Source: Desertivirga sp966211215
Lineage (GTDB): Bacteria; Bacteroidota; Bacteroidia; Sphingobacteriales; Sphingobacteriaceae
Assembly: GCA_966211215.1 (NCBI GenBank)
Contig: CBIHNR010000065.1
Coordinates: 1 to 26,040, forward strand
Length of the DNA stretch: 26,040 nt
Direction: 5' to 3'
Positions 1 to 9,270 of this stretch are shown here, piece after piece (position 1 is the stretch's first letter; each line of letters begins with the position of its first letter). A program made the translations under genes and the position numbers. The notes beneath the pieces were generated by a model that worked only from the letters and a program-made list of their open reading frames with translations, was not told the DNA's origin and searched no databases.

Positions 1-964
1 AAGCCGCCGCATATACAAAGATTGAATTTGGAGAACCTCCACCTAAAGCAATAATAGCAAACAACATATATCCAACATGCGAAATACTTGAATATGCAAG
101 CATCCTTTTAAAGTGCTGTTGATATACAGCAGTTATATTTCCAATAAGAAGGGAAATTGAAGCCAGGGTTACTAAAACAGGCACCCAAAAATCTTGCAAT
201 GGCGCAAAACAGTACATAAATAATCGAAGAAAAGCTGCAAATCCAGCAGTTTTAACCACAGTACTCATGTATGCGGTAATTAAGGCCGGCGAACCTTCAT
301 ATACGTCGGGAGCCCAAAAATGAAAAGGAGCTGCACCTACTTTAAAACATAGGCCAATTATCATTAACAGAACGCCCGCATATAAAAGTGGAGACACTTC
401 TAAAGGAGCAGAGACCACATAGGTACGAATAGAATTTAAATCAAACGAACCGGTGGCGCCATATAATAGCGCAATCCCAAACAATAGGAAGCCGGTTGAA
501 AAAGCCCCCATCAGGAAATACTTTAACGCAGCTTCGTTAGATGCAAAATCTTTCTTTTTAATCCCTGCCAGGATATATAAGCTTACTGACATAATCTCGA
601 TCCCCACAAACAGCATAGTAAGATTATGAAAGGATACCATAACCACAATTCCCGCTAATGAGAATAGAATTACAGCGTAGTACTCGGCAACATTTTCGCT
701 TATTCTTTCAAAATAATCTTTCGACAATAAAAAGATCAGGATAGTTGAAAATATAGTGATGCAGGAAAAAGCTATGGCATAATCATCAAATAGCATCATG
801 CCATTATAGATAGGTATCGGGCCACTTCTCCATTCGTACGCGGCAAATATCAGCGCAGCTACCAAGCCCAATAAAGAAACCGGTAACAAAGTATTTTTTA
901 ATTTAAATACTCCCAGGTATAAAACAAGTATTGCTAATAGTGAAATAATAATTAATGCGCTCAT
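1..964 (-). CDS. nuoN: NADH-quinone oxidoreductase subunit N (partial, 3' end outside window)
   Basis: Membrane antiporter-like subunit of respiratory complex I, one of three Mrp-related proton channels (with NuoL and NuoM). I translated the minus strand from the ATG at 964 to the window edge: about 321 codons stay open, starting MSALIIISLL. It shows repeated hydrophobic helices, a membrane glutamate at E123 in the FVGIEIMSVSLY segment that matches the conserved TM5 glutamate of this family, a KVGAAPFHFWAPDVYEG segment with the TM7 lysine, and AYSSISHVGYM later on. The C-terminal part lies beyond base 1. The gene begins 25 bases after nuoM and is the last gene of a nuoA-N order. The family call is secure from these motifs and the context. 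Confidence 0.95.
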   Translation of the reverse strand, partial: MSALIIISLLAILVLYLGVFKLKNTLLPVSLLGLVAALIFAAYEWRSGPIPIYNGMMLFDDYAIAFSCITIFSTILIFLLSKDYFERISENVAEYYAVILFSLAGIVVMVSFHNLTMLFVGIEIMSVSLYILAGIKKKDFASNEAALKYFLMGAFSTGFLLFGIALLYGATGSFDLNSIRTYVVSAPLEVSPLLYAGVLLMIIGLCFKVGAAPFHFWAPDVYEGSPALITAYMSTVVKTAGFAAFLRLFMYCFAPLQDFWVPVLVTLASISLLIGNITAVYQQHFKRMLAYSSISHVGYMLFAIIALGGGSPNSIFVYAAA

Positions 965-989
965 CTTTTATATAGCTTAGTTCTTGTTT

Positions 990-2465
990 TTAATATGTTA
1001 CGTTAGGTGCCGAGATCTTACTCTGTACAAGCTCGAAAAGGGCTTTTGTTGAAGTTTCTGAAATGGCCAACAGCGGCTTGGGATAAACGCCGATGAAGAT
1101 TACCAGGGCACAAACAATAAACAAAACAGTTTTTTCTGTACCTGCGATGTCAGCAAAAACCAAAGTTTCTTCATTGGTTGAACCGAGCATTAATCGCTGA
1201 TAAGCTCTCAGCATATAAACAGCTCCAAAAATTATTGTCAATCCGGCGATAACTGCCGCCCAAATATTATAATTATAGATTCCTAGTAACAACAAGAATT
1301 CGCCAATAAAGCCATTGGTTAAAGGTAGAGCAACGGTACCTAGCAAGATAATTAAAAAAGCAATTGCAAACATTGGAGCGGCTTTCGCAATTCCGCCCAT
1401 TCTATCGGCATCGCGGGTATTTAATCTCCTGATTATAATATCTAGGATGAAGAATAAGCCGAACACATTAATGCCGTGATTTAACATTTGTATCATGGCA
1501 CCTTGTAGGCCATGAACATTCCAGGCAAAAATACCAGCTGCAATTAAACCAACGTGTCCAATAGAAGAGTAAGCTACTAGTCGCTTAATATCCTTCTGAG
1601 TAAACGCAATCAACGATGCATAAACTACTCCTATTATCGAAAGAACTATTACCAGCGTTTTGTGGCCAGCAAAGCCGAGGGGAGCTACAGGAATCAGCCA
1701 ACGTATAACACCGTAAATGCCCATTTTTAGCATAATACCCGACAAGAGCATCGTGCCTGCCATAGGAGCCTCGGTATACGTATCCGGCTGCCAGGTATGA
1801 AAAGGGAATATTGGCATCTTGATTGCAAAAGCAATAAAGAAAGCGGCAAAAACCCATCTCTGTGTAGCAGCATCCAAAGACAACTGATAGAATCCTTGCA
1901 AGTCGAAACTTTTATCTGGCGTTTGCTGCGCCATATAAATAATTCCGATAAGCATCACCAAACTGCCTGCGATTGTATAAATAAAGAACTTAAGATTTAC
2001 TTTAATTCGATTCTCCCCACCCCAAATGGCGCAGATAAAGTATATCGGAATAAGAGCAGCTTCCCAGCCGACATAGAATAAAAATGCGTCGAGGGCTGTG
2101 AATACTACTAATAATCCGCTCTGCATAAAAAGCACCAGGCCGTAAAATGCTCCGGGATTTTTATAATTATGATTGAAGCTTGAAAGTATAATTAAGGGAA
2201 TTAAGCCATTAGTCAGCATCACCAATAGCATACTTATTCCATCTATTCCCGCATTAAAACGGGCGCCCAAAGTTGACAACCAGGGATAATCCACGGTAAA
2301 TTGAGTGCCTGCATCAGGATTAAACCTCGAATACAAATATGCTGTTAACCCAAGTGACAATAGAGAGAAAATAAATGCAGCTGTTTTAGCCTGTTCGTGC
2401 TTGCCAAAAAGAGAAACAATAATGGCGCTAGCTAATGGTAAAAATATAAGTAGTAAAATTTCCAT
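990..2465 (-). CDS. nuoM: NADH-quinone oxidoreductase subunit M
   Basis: Proton-pumping membrane subunit of complex I (proton-conducting membrane transporter family). The 491 residues are close to the usual length and form about 14 hydrophobic segments. Visible landmarks are E135 in FYVGWEAALIP (the conserved TM5 glutamate), the lysine in AFAIKMPIFPFHTWQPD (TM7) followed by EAPMAGTMLLSGIMLKMG, and the AYSSIGHVGLI segment shared with NuoL and NuoN. The start is the ATG at 2465. It lies 15 bases downstream of nuoL and 25 upstream of nuoN, so it is co-transcribed. Nothing looks broken. Confidence 0.97.
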   Translation of the reverse strand: MEILLLIFLPLASAIIVSLFGKHEQAKTAAFIFSLLSLGLTAYLYSRFNPDAGTQFTVDYPWLSTLGARFNAGIDGISMLLVMLTNGLIPLIILSSFNHNYKNPGAFYGLVLFMQSGLLVVFTALDAFLFYVGWEAALIPIYFICAIWGGENRIKVNLKFFIYTIAGSLVMLIGIIYMAQQTPDKSFDLQGFYQLSLDAATQRWVFAAFFIAFAIKMPIFPFHTWQPDTYTEAPMAGTMLLSGIMLKMGIYGVIRWLIPVAPLGFAGHKTLVIVLSIIGVVYASLIAFTQKDIKRLVAYSSIGHVGLIAAGIFAWNVHGLQGAMIQMLNHGINVFGLFFILDIIIRRLNTRDADRMGGIAKAAPMFAIAFLIILLGTVALPLTNGFIGEFLLLLGIYNYNIWAAVIAGLTIIFGAVYMLRAYQRLMLGSTNEETLVFADIAGTEKTVLFIVCALVIFIGVYPKPLLAISETSTKALFELVQSKISAPNVTY

Positions 2466-2480
2466 TTATATGTCTCTCTA

Positions 2481-4391
2481 TTATATGTTATAAACTCCGT
2501 AAACTAATAATGCAACTATCCCAACCACCATCATAAAAATATAGAAACCAATATTTCCGGTCTGTAGCAGCCTCAAACCTTTACTTGCTTCAGCGGTAGT
2601 GCGGCCAAGTCCATTCACAAAACCATCAATTACTGCCTTATCAATAACTCTGTAGAAAAAACCAGAAAGAATATTTAAAGGCTTCGCAATAACTGCATCA
2701 TAAATCTCATCTATATAGTACTTATTATACGACAGATTGGCTAAAGCACCTCTTTCGGCTGTATCAGGCACTGGTACATGCTGATTCTTTGAATATCGGT
2801 TATAGGCGATATAGGCGGCAATGGCAGCGCAAAGGACCGAAATAGCCATAAGCAAGTATTCTGTACTATGATCTAAATGCACTTCCGGGACTTTAGAATT
2901 CGAGGCGAAGAAAACGGGCTCCAGAAAGTTGGCCAGCCAGTGGTTTCCGTGTAAAGCCGCAGGAATATTAATAAAGCCTCCAACAACAGAAAGGAAAGCC
3001 AAAACTATTAAAGGAACAGTCATTGATTTCGGAGATTCGTGTAAGTGATGCTCCTGCTCCGAGGTTCCGCGGAAGGTTCCGTTAAACGTCAGAAACAACA
3101 TTCTGAACATATAGAATGATGTAAACATAGCTCCTATTACACCGATGATCCACAATACCTTACTATGCTCGTAAACATGGGCTAAAATTTCGTCTTTAGA
3201 AAAGAATCCGGAAAACGGAGGCAGGCCTGCTATCGCGATAGTTCCAATTAACATCGTTGCATAGGTAATAGGCAATTTCTTTTTTAATCCTCCCATACTA
3301 CGCATGTCTTGCTCATTGCTAACTGCGTGGATGACAGAACCTGCGCCAAGAAACAACAATGCTTTAAAAAATGCGTGTGTAATCACGTGGAAAAAAGCTC
3401 CAGTGTAAGCTCCAACTCCAAGTCCCAGAAACATGTATCCGAGCTGCGAAACTGTTGAGTAGGCTAAAACTTTCTTTATATCTGTCTGTGTTATCGCAAT
3501 AGTTGCTGCAAGAATCGCAGTGGCTAAACCTATAATTGAGATGATATTTAGCGTGTAAGGAGCAAGTGTAAATAAGATATTAGAACGGGCAATCATGTAA
3601 ATACCCGCTGTCACCATCGTTGCCGCGTGGATTAAGGCAGATACAGGTGTTGGCCCAGCCATTGCATCCGGGAGCCACGTAAACAAAGGAATCTGTGCCG
3701 ATTTGCCTGTTGCACCGATAAAAAGTAAAATGGTAATTAGAGTAATGACTTCATTGTTTGCGGCCAGATTAGCTGCCTGAGGAAATACATGGGCAAACTC
3801 GATGCTTCCGAACGTATTAAATATCAAGAAAACGGCGATTAAAAAACCCAAATCACCTATTCTGTTCATAATAAAAGCCTTTTTAGCAGCACTCGCATAG
3901 GAAGGATTGGTAAACCAGAAGCCTATTAACAGGTAAGAACATAAACCTACGCCCTCCCATCCAATAAACATCACAATATAGTTTGATCCTAGCACCAGCA
4001 ATAGCATAAAAAAAACGAACAGGTTCAGGTAAGAAAAAAACTTAGCATAACCCGAATCATGGTGCATATAGCCAATAGAATAGACATGAATTAAGAAGCC
4101 AATTCCAGTAACAATCAATAACATGATTGAACTTAATGGGTCAACCTGGAATGAAAAAGGTGCATACAAGCCACCAGCCTGTATCCAATCGAATAAATAA
4201 ATTATAGCTGATTTACTAGCGCTTCCATTTAATTCAAAGAAGATGCCTAAGCTTAATGCAAAAGAGAGCAACACTACAGCGCTGCCAATAAACCCAACCA
4301 ATCCTTTGGGTAAAACATTCCGCCCCAGCCCATTGATAATAAAACCAATAAGCGGAAATACAGGAACTAGCCAAACTAAATTTGTTAACAT
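2481..4391 (-). CDS. nuoL: NADH-quinone oxidoreductase subunit L
   Basis: Largest proton-pumping subunit of complex I, at the distal end of the membrane arm. It has 636 residues, typical for NuoL, with many transmembrane helices. Markers are E146 in MFIGWEGVGLCSYLL, the GKSAQIPLFTWLPDAMAGPTP segment with the TM7 lysine, HAATMVTAGIYM, AYSTVSQLGYM, and a hydrophobic C-terminal anchor (residues about 605-636) after a polar stretch, as expected for the lateral helix and final TM that brace the pump subunits. The start is the ATG at 4391, 22 bases after the nuoK stop. Confidence 0.97.
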   Translation of the reverse strand: MLTNLVWLVPVFPLIGFIINGLGRNVLPKGLVGFIGSAVVLLSFALSLGIFFELNGSASKSAIIYLFDWIQAGGLYAPFSFQVDPLSSIMLLIVTGIGFLIHVYSIGYMHHDSGYAKFFSYLNLFVFFMLLLVLGSNYIVMFIGWEGVGLCSYLLIGFWFTNPSYASAAKKAFIMNRIGDLGFLIAVFLIFNTFGSIEFAHVFPQAANLAANNEVITLITILLFIGATGKSAQIPLFTWLPDAMAGPTPVSALIHAATMVTAGIYMIARSNILFTLAPYTLNIISIIGLATAILAATIAITQTDIKKVLAYSTVSQLGYMFLGLGVGAYTGAFFHVITHAFFKALLFLGAGSVIHAVSNEQDMRSMGGLKKKLPITYATMLIGTIAIAGLPPFSGFFSKDEILAHVYEHSKVLWIIGVIGAMFTSFYMFRMLFLTFNGTFRGTSEQEHHLHESPKSMTVPLIVLAFLSVVGGFINIPAALHGNHWLANFLEPVFFASNSKVPEVHLDHSTEYLLMAISVLCAAIAAYIAYNRYSKNQHVPVPDTAERGALANLSYNKYYIDEIYDAVIAKPLNILSGFFYRVIDKAVIDGFVNGLGRTTAEASKGLRLLQTGNIGFYIFMMVVGIVALLVYGVYNI

Positions 4392-4413
4392 GAAAGTTTG
4401 TATTAAACGGTGA

Positions 4414-4743
4414 CTACCACTTTAATCGATTCAACACATTAATATCTGTTGAATTGGTATTTCTATAGATCATTACAATAATTGCCAACCCTACAGCAAC
4501 TTCGGCTGCAGCCAGGGCCATCACAAAAAATACAAATACCTGCCCGGAAGCATCGCCTTTATGAGCTGAAAACGCAGTAAAAAGTAGATTAACGGCATTT
4601 AACATCAACTCGACAGACATAAATATTACAATAGCATTTCTGCGTATTAATACCCCCATTACTCCGATGGCAAAAATAATGGCGCTGAATAATATGTAGT
4701 GGTTAAGTGGAACGCCTTGAATAGTTTGTGTAACTGATTCCAT
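4414..4743 (-). CDS. nuoK: NADH-quinone oxidoreductase subunit K
   Basis: Small membrane subunit of complex I (MnhC/MrpC-like) with three helices in 109 residues. The two functionally important membrane glutamates are visible: E45 in FMSVELMLNAVNLL and E81 in MALAAAEVAVGLAII. In E. coli NuoK the equivalents are needed for coupled proton transfer (family knowledge). Its ATG overlaps the nuoJ stop codon by one base (TAATG arrangement), which suggests translational coupling. It is followed by nuoL after 22 bases. Confidence 0.97.
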   Translation of the reverse strand: MESVTQTIQGVPLNHYILFSAIIFAIGVMGVLIRRNAIVIFMSVELMLNAVNLLFTAFSAHKGDASGQVFVFFVMALAAAEVAVGLAIIVMIYRNTNSTDINVLNRLKW

Positions 4744-5240
4744 TATATTTTTTTAGGTTCTTTTTTTGCTAAAAGGACAGCACCAACCATTGCCGAAAAC
4801 AGTAAAATGGAAGATACCTCAAAAGGCAGGAGAAATTCTTTAAATAAAACCTTACCAAGGCTTTTTACCAAACCAATGCCCGGATTTTTTAGAACCAGAG
4901 GCTGAGATAGGTTAATAGCTTTTACTGAGCCTATTAACGTTACCAAAAGGCAAAGTCCGGCGATGACGCCTGCAATTTTAAGAAGTCCTGATTTCATTGG
5001 CTCGGTATCCTTGTTGAGATTTAAGAGCATAAGCACAAACAGGAATAAAACCATAATTGCGCCCATGTAAACAATAAAGTTTACTATAGCCAGGAACTGG
5101 GCATTTAATAAGATATAGTGTACGGTAAACGTAAAGAATGTTACGATTAAGTACAGTACGCTATAAACTGGATTTTTAGAAAATATAACCAGTAGTGAAA
5201 AGAACACTGATAAGAAAGCTAATAAATAGAATAGGTTCAT
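4743..5240 (-). CDS. nuoJ: NADH-quinone oxidoreductase subunit J
   Basis: Membrane subunit of complex I (ND6 family), 165 residues with five predicted hydrophobic helices. The YMGAIMVLFLFVLMLLNL stretch (around residues 58-76) is the conserved TM3 region, which includes the pi-bulge linked to coupling in this family. The C-terminus after the last helix is short (LLAKKEPKKI). The start is the ATG at 5240, 47 bases after the nuoI stop, one of the larger gaps of the operon. The stop overlaps the nuoK start. Confidence 0.96.
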   Translation of the reverse strand: MNLFYLLAFLSVFFSLLVIFSKNPVYSVLYLIVTFFTFTVHYILLNAQFLAIVNFIVYMGAIMVLFLFVLMLLNLNKDTEPMKSGLLKIAGVIAGLCLLVTLIGSVKAINLSQPLVLKNPGIGLVKSLGKVLFKEFLLPFEVSSILLFSAMVGAVLLAKKEPKKI

Positions 5241-5287
5241 TTCTATAGTTTTTCCCTCACCGGCTTAGCCAGCAAGAGGTATAATAT

Positions 5288-5785
5288 TTAAGATTTTAAA
5301 GGAGCTTCAACTAATTTATCTTTACCATAGATAAAGTCCTTGCGAAGGTAGTCTGCTGAAACAACCGGGCCATCCAGATAAATTGCCTCTTTGGGACATG
5401 CTTCTTCGCACAAGCCGCAGAAAATACAACGCAACATATTTATTTCATAAACCGCTGCATACTTTTCTTCTCTGTACAAATTCTCCTCACCTTTTTGGCG
5501 TTCTGCTGCTGTCATAGTGATTGCTTCCGCAGGACATGCTAAAGCACACAATCCACATGCAGTACAGCGCTCTCTGCCATGCTCATCTCTCTTCAACGAA
5601 TGCAAGCCCCGCCAGTTTTCTGAAACGGGCCTTTTTTGTTCAGGATAAAAGATTGTCTCTTTTTTCACGAACATATGTCGAAAAGTAATGGCCAGGCCTT
5701 TAATAATTGAAGGCAGATACATCCGCTCCCAAAAAGTCATCGGCTTTTGCTCCAGTACCTTTTTTCTGTTACTTAATGATTCCAT
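5288..5785 (-). CDS. nuoI: NADH-quinone oxidoreductase subunit I (two 4Fe-4S ferredoxin-like)
   Basis: Peripheral-arm subunit of complex I that carries clusters N6a and N6b and passes electrons toward NuoB. Two classic CxxCxxCxxxCP motifs are visible: C74, C77, C80, C84 and C120, C123, C126, C130. An N-terminal amphipathic, arginine/lysine-rich region (residues about 15-45) fits the membrane-facing helix of the family. It has 165 residues, a normal length. The start is the ATG at 5785, preceded by a GGAGG ribosome-binding site, which is unusually strong for this phylum. Confidence 0.97.
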   Translation of the reverse strand: MESLSNRKKVLEQKPMTFWERMYLPSIIKGLAITFRHMFVKKETIFYPEQKRPVSENWRGLHSLKRDEHGRERCTACGLCALACPAEAITMTAAERQKGEENLYREEKYAAVYEINMLRCIFCGLCEEACPKEAIYLDGPVVSADYLRKDFIYGKDKLVEAPLKS

Positions 5786-5789
5786 TCAT

Positions 5790-5810
5790 CCTCCTTCCCA
5801 ATAATGGGAA
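5790..5810 (-). promoter_or_regulatory. Strong SD (GGAGG) abutting a small hairpin before nuoI
   Basis: On the minus strand, GGAGG (5790-5794) lies 4 bases before the nuoI ATG. Directly upstream is a 6-bp inverted repeat TTCCCA/TGGGAA (5805-5810 and 5795-5800) with a 4-base loop. Most genes here lack a recognisable Shine-Dalgarno site, so this one stands out. Whether the hairpin modulates initiation is inference. Confidence 0.5.
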
Positions 5811-5816
5811 ATCAAT

Positions 5817-6875
5817 TTATAATAAGTTGTCCTTAACCGTGATCCAGATACCCGTTAACACAATATTTGTAATTGCTAACGGAATCAATATTTTCCAACC
5901 TAAATTCATTAGCTGGTCATACCTGAAACGCGGGATAGTCCACCTAATCCACATAAAAAAGAATATAAAGCAGAATATCTTTATTAAAAGCACTACAAAT
6001 CCAACAAGTGGTGCCAGCGAGGCGCCTAATACATCATGTACCCAATCCATTCCCGGATAATTATATCCCCCCCAAAAAAGAGTAGCCATAACTGCCGACG
6101 AGACAAACATGTTAATATATTCGGCAAATAAGAATGCTCCCAGATTAAACCCGGAATATTCTGTGTGATAGCCGGCAACAAGCTCATTTTCACTTTCAGG
6201 AAGGTCAAACGGAGTACGGTTACATTCAGCGAAAGCACAAATCAGGAATAAAAGAAAACCTAGCGGCTGCTTAAACACATACCAGCTAAACCAGCCATCG
6301 CTCCAAAAGCCATGTTGTTGTTCGGCAATATCCCTAAGAGACAATGAGCCAGAAACCATTAATAACGCGATAAGTGACAGCCCCATCGCAATCTCATAAC
6401 TGATATTTTGCGACGCAGCGCGAATAGCACCCATCAAAGAGAATTTGTTATTTGATGACCATCCTCCAATCATGATCCCATACACACCCAGGGAAACAAC
6501 TCCAAAAACATAAAGTATTCCTACATTGATGTCTGCAACTTGAAGGTCAATATTCAAATCACCAATTTTCATCGTTTGCCCCCATGGAATTACAGCGCTA
6601 CCTATTAAGGCTGTAAGTAAAGCCAACGAGGGGCCCATAATGAACAAAAACGGGTTTGATTCGGCAGGAATAATTTCCTCTTTAAAGAACATTTTTCCCC
6701 CATCGGCCAACGGTTGTAACATCCCATGGGGACCCGCTCGGTGAGGGCCAACACGTCCTTGTAAAAAAGCTGCGATTTTACGTTCAGCCAAAGTTGAATA
6801 GGCAGCAACACCCAACGAAATCGCAAAAATCACAACCGCCAAGACGAGTTTTTCAATTAAAAAAGCTGATTCCAT
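5817..6875 (-). CDS. nuoH: NADH-quinone oxidoreductase subunit H
   Basis: Membrane subunit of complex I (ND1 family) that forms the quinone-access chamber at the junction of the membrane and peripheral arms. The 352 residues give about eight helices. Family signatures are RVGPHRAGPHG followed by MLQPLADGGKMFFKEE (residues 41-67) and the acidic loop CNRTPFDLPESENELVAGYH with its cluster of conserved glutamates. The ATG at 6875 overlaps the nuoG stop by one base (TAATG), so translation is probably coupled. It ends 31 bases before nuoI. Confidence 0.97.
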   Translation of the reverse strand: MESAFLIEKLVLAVVIFAISLGVAAYSTLAERKIAAFLQGRVGPHRAGPHGMLQPLADGGKMFFKEEIIPAESNPFLFIMGPSLALLTALIGSAVIPWGQTMKIGDLNIDLQVADINVGILYVFGVVSLGVYGIMIGGWSSNNKFSLMGAIRAASQNISYEIAMGLSLIALLMVSGSLSLRDIAEQQHGFWSDGWFSWYVFKQPLGFLLFLICAFAECNRTPFDLPESENELVAGYHTEYSGFNLGAFLFAEYINMFVSSAVMATLFWGGYNYPGMDWVHDVLGASLAPLVGFVVLLIKIFCFIFFFMWIRWTIPRFRYDQLMNLGWKILIPLAITNIVLTGIWITVKDNLL

Positions 6876-7879
6876 TAGAGTTTAGTTGACCTTTCAAATT
6901 GTTCTTTATTCGCTTCAATCAAAGCTGGATTCTTTCTTAATACCTGTGGTGGAGTTAGCAACTCATAATGGTTTGCAGAAATAACGGAATGACTGGAGAT
7001 TTTCCTCGGACCCTCAATTACCCAATCGTTCGTTTTCTTCTTATCAAAGCGGCAAGTGTTGCAAATAAAGTCCTCAACTTCTCCGTATTCGTCCTTACGC
7101 GCGGTAACCCTTATTACATCTTCGCCTTTATACCATAAAGTTACTTTACCCTTGCAAGTTGGGCAATCACGGTGGGCATCAACAGGCTTTGTAAACCAAA
7201 CACGATTTTTAAACCTGAATGTTTTATCTGTCAACGCTCCCACCGGACACACGTCAATTACGTTACCGGAAAAATCATTTTCGATGACATTGGAGATATA
7301 GGTAGAGATTTCTGCTGCATCTCCACGGCCCAACACTCCATGTACACGCTTATCCGTAATTTGATCTGCTGTATAAACGCAACGATAACACAAGATGCAA
7401 CGAGTCATGTGCAACTGTATTTTATCGCCGATATCAATTTTTTCAAAAGTACGGCGTTCGAATTCGTAGCGGGTAGCTTCTGACCCATGTTCGAAAGCAA
7501 GATCCTGTAAGTGGCACTCGCCCGCCTGGTCGCACACAGGGCAATCTAACGGGTGGTTAATCAGCAAAATTTCAACAACGCCTTTTCTCGCTTCAACAAC
7601 CTCTGGCGATGTGATATTCTGCACTTCCATTCCGTCCATCACCGATGTGCGGCATGAAGCCACTAGTTTTGGCATTGGCCTGGGGTCCTTTTCAGAACCC
7701 TTGCTAACCTTCACAAGGCAAGTACGGCACTTTCCTCCGCTTCCCTGTAATTTGGAATAATAACACATTGCAGGCGGAACAATATCGCCTCCAATTAAAC
7801 GAGCAGCATTCAGAATACTAGTTCCGGGTGCAACATCAATGGTTATTCCATCTATAGTAACTTTAACTTTATCAGACAT
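6875..7879 (-). CDS. nuoG: NADH-quinone oxidoreductase subunit G, short form
   Basis: Electron-transfer subunit of the complex I NADH module. Cluster ligands are visible in order: an N-terminal 2Fe-2S site (C39, C51, C54, C76; cluster N1b), the histidine-ligated N5 site (H109, C113, C116, C122) and the N4 site (C161, C164, C167, C211, with CPVGALTDK). Two further CxxC pairs follow (C239/C242 and C273/C276). The protein stops at 334 residues, while E. coli NuoG has about 900 and carries a molybdopterin-oxidoreductase-like domain after this point. The nuoH start overlaps the stop codon, so this is a compact gene and not a recent truncation. I recall short NuoG forms as common in Bacteroidota. 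The extra four cysteines could be a remnant N7 or zinc site (inference). Confidence 0.93.
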   Translation of the reverse strand: MSDKVKVTIDGITIDVAPGTSILNAARLIGGDIVPPAMCYYSKLQGSGGKCRTCLVKVSKGSEKDPRPMPKLVASCRTSVMDGMEVQNITSPEVVEARKGVVEILLINHPLDCPVCDQAGECHLQDLAFEHGSEATRYEFERRTFEKIDIGDKIQLHMTRCILCYRCVYTADQITDKRVHGVLGRGDAAEISTYISNVIENDFSGNVIDVCPVGALTDKTFRFKNRVWFTKPVDAHRDCPTCKGKVTLWYKGEDVIRVTARKDEYGEVEDFICNTCRFDKKKTNDWVIEGPRKISSHSVISANHYELLTPPQVLRKNPALIEANKEQFERSTKL

Positions 7880-7899
7880 GTTAAAGAAATCCTTTCAAA

Positions 7900-9267
7900 T
7901 TAATTTGCTGAAACAGCTTCTGGTTTAGGTAGCGGGTCAGCGTAATTTGCTAATCCATAATTTCTTGACATTGCTTCTGCCGGATGGGAAACGTGCCATT
8001 CAAATTCATCCCTGAAATGGCGAATCGCGCTTGCCACTGGCCATGCAGCAGCATCACCTAAAGGACAAATAGTGTTTCCTTCTATTTTTTTTGCCACATC
8101 AACCAAAAGATCTATGTCACTTAATTTTCCATGGCCATACTCCAGGCGGTGGAGGACTTTTTCCATCCATCCGGTTCCTTCACGGCAAGGGGAACATTGT
8201 CCGCAGCTCTCGTGATGGTAAAAACGAGAAAAGTTCCAGGTATTTCTAACGATACATTGATCCTCATCATATGCTATGAAACCGCCAGAGCCCAACATTG
8301 TACCAGATGCGAAGCCTCCATCAGCTAGCGACTCATAGGACATGAGGCGTTTATCTCCACTGATCGTTTTTAATATCAGGTTTGCCGGCAAAATCGGCAC
8401 CGACGAACCGCCAGCAACTACAGCCTTAAGCTTCTTGCCATTTGCAATTCCTCCACAGTACTCGTCAGAATAAATAAACTCTTCAACAGGAACACCAAGT
8501 TCTATTTCATATACTCCTGGCTTTTTCAAGTTTCCAGAAGCAGAAATAAGCTTAGTACCGGTACTACGCCCAATTCCGATCTTCGCGTATTCATCACCAG
8601 TTTCATTAAGGATTGGCACAGTAGCCGCAATAGACTCAACATTATTTACTACTGTTGGGCAGTTATATAATCCTGAAATAGCTGGAAAAGGTGGCTTTAT
8701 TCTAGGATTTCCGCGTTTTCCTTCTAGTGATTCAATAAGCGCAGTCTCCTCTCCGCAAATATATGCGCCACCTCCAGGCTGAACATAAAGCTCCAGGTCG
8801 AAACCGGATCCCAGAATATTTTTTCCCAGAAAACCTGCATTTTTTGCTTCTGCAATAGCTCTCTCCAGAATGCGGATTTGAGGCATCATTTCGCCCCTTA
8901 AATATATATATGATGTATTAGCGCCTAATGCATAGCTAGAAACAATCATTCCCTCGATCAGAAGATGAGGAATGTGAGTCATTAAATACCTGTCCTTAAA
9001 AGTACCCGGCTCAGATTCATCCCCATTACATACCAAATAACGAGGCACTCCTTCCGGCTTTGCCAGAAAGCTCCACTTCATACCGGTAGGGAACCCAGCG
9101 CCGCCTCTGCCACGTAATCCTGATTTCTTTACTTCTTCAACTACATCTTCGGGGCTTAACGTCTTTAATGCCTTCTCTACTGCACGATACCCTCCCTTTT
9201 GGCGATATACATCAAAAGTGTTGATTCCGGGAACGTTAATATGTTCTAATAATAACTTTCTTCCCAT
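7900..9267 (-). CDS. nuoF: NADH-quinone oxidoreductase subunit F (NADH/FMN-binding)
   Basis: NADH dehydrogenase subunit of complex I that binds NADH, FMN and 4Fe-4S cluster N3. The 455 residues include the glycine-rich GLRGRGGAGFPTGMKW (residues 50-65) and CNGDESEPGTFKDR (80-93) for FMN/NADH, the PGGGAYICGEETALIES region (165-180), and the N3 ligands C355, C358, C361 (ESCGQCSPCREG) and C401 (NTICPLGD). The start is the ATG at 9267, only 3 bases after the nuoE stop. With NuoE present, the complex is likely a genuine NADH-oxidising enzyme and not an 11-subunit form. Confidence 0.98.
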   Translation of the reverse strand: MGRKLLLEHINVPGINTFDVYRQKGGYRAVEKALKTLSPEDVVEEVKKSGLRGRGGAGFPTGMKWSFLAKPEGVPRYLVCNGDESEPGTFKDRYLMTHIPHLLIEGMIVSSYALGANTSYIYLRGEMMPQIRILERAIAEAKNAGFLGKNILGSGFDLELYVQPGGGAYICGEETALIESLEGKRGNPRIKPPFPAISGLYNCPTVVNNVESIAATVPILNETGDEYAKIGIGRSTGTKLISASGNLKKPGVYEIELGVPVEEFIYSDEYCGGIANGKKLKAVVAGGSSVPILPANLILKTISGDKRLMSYESLADGGFASGTMLGSGGFIAYDEDQCIVRNTWNFSRFYHHESCGQCSPCREGTGWMEKVLHRLEYGHGKLSDIDLLVDVAKKIEGNTICPLGDAAAWPVASAIRHFRDEFEWHVSHPAEAMSRNYGLANYADPLPKPEAVSAN

Positions 9268-9270
9268 GTA

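Noticed and set aside
7056..7483. Plus-strand frames opposite nuoG
   Set aside because: Low-complexity translations without motifs, fully inside the cysteine-motif coding region of NuoG on the other strand.
6875..7879. NuoG as a frameshifted or truncated pseudogene
   Set aside because: nuoH starts at the nuoG stop codon with a one-base overlap, all main cluster ligands are intact, and no remnant of the missing domain is present downstream.
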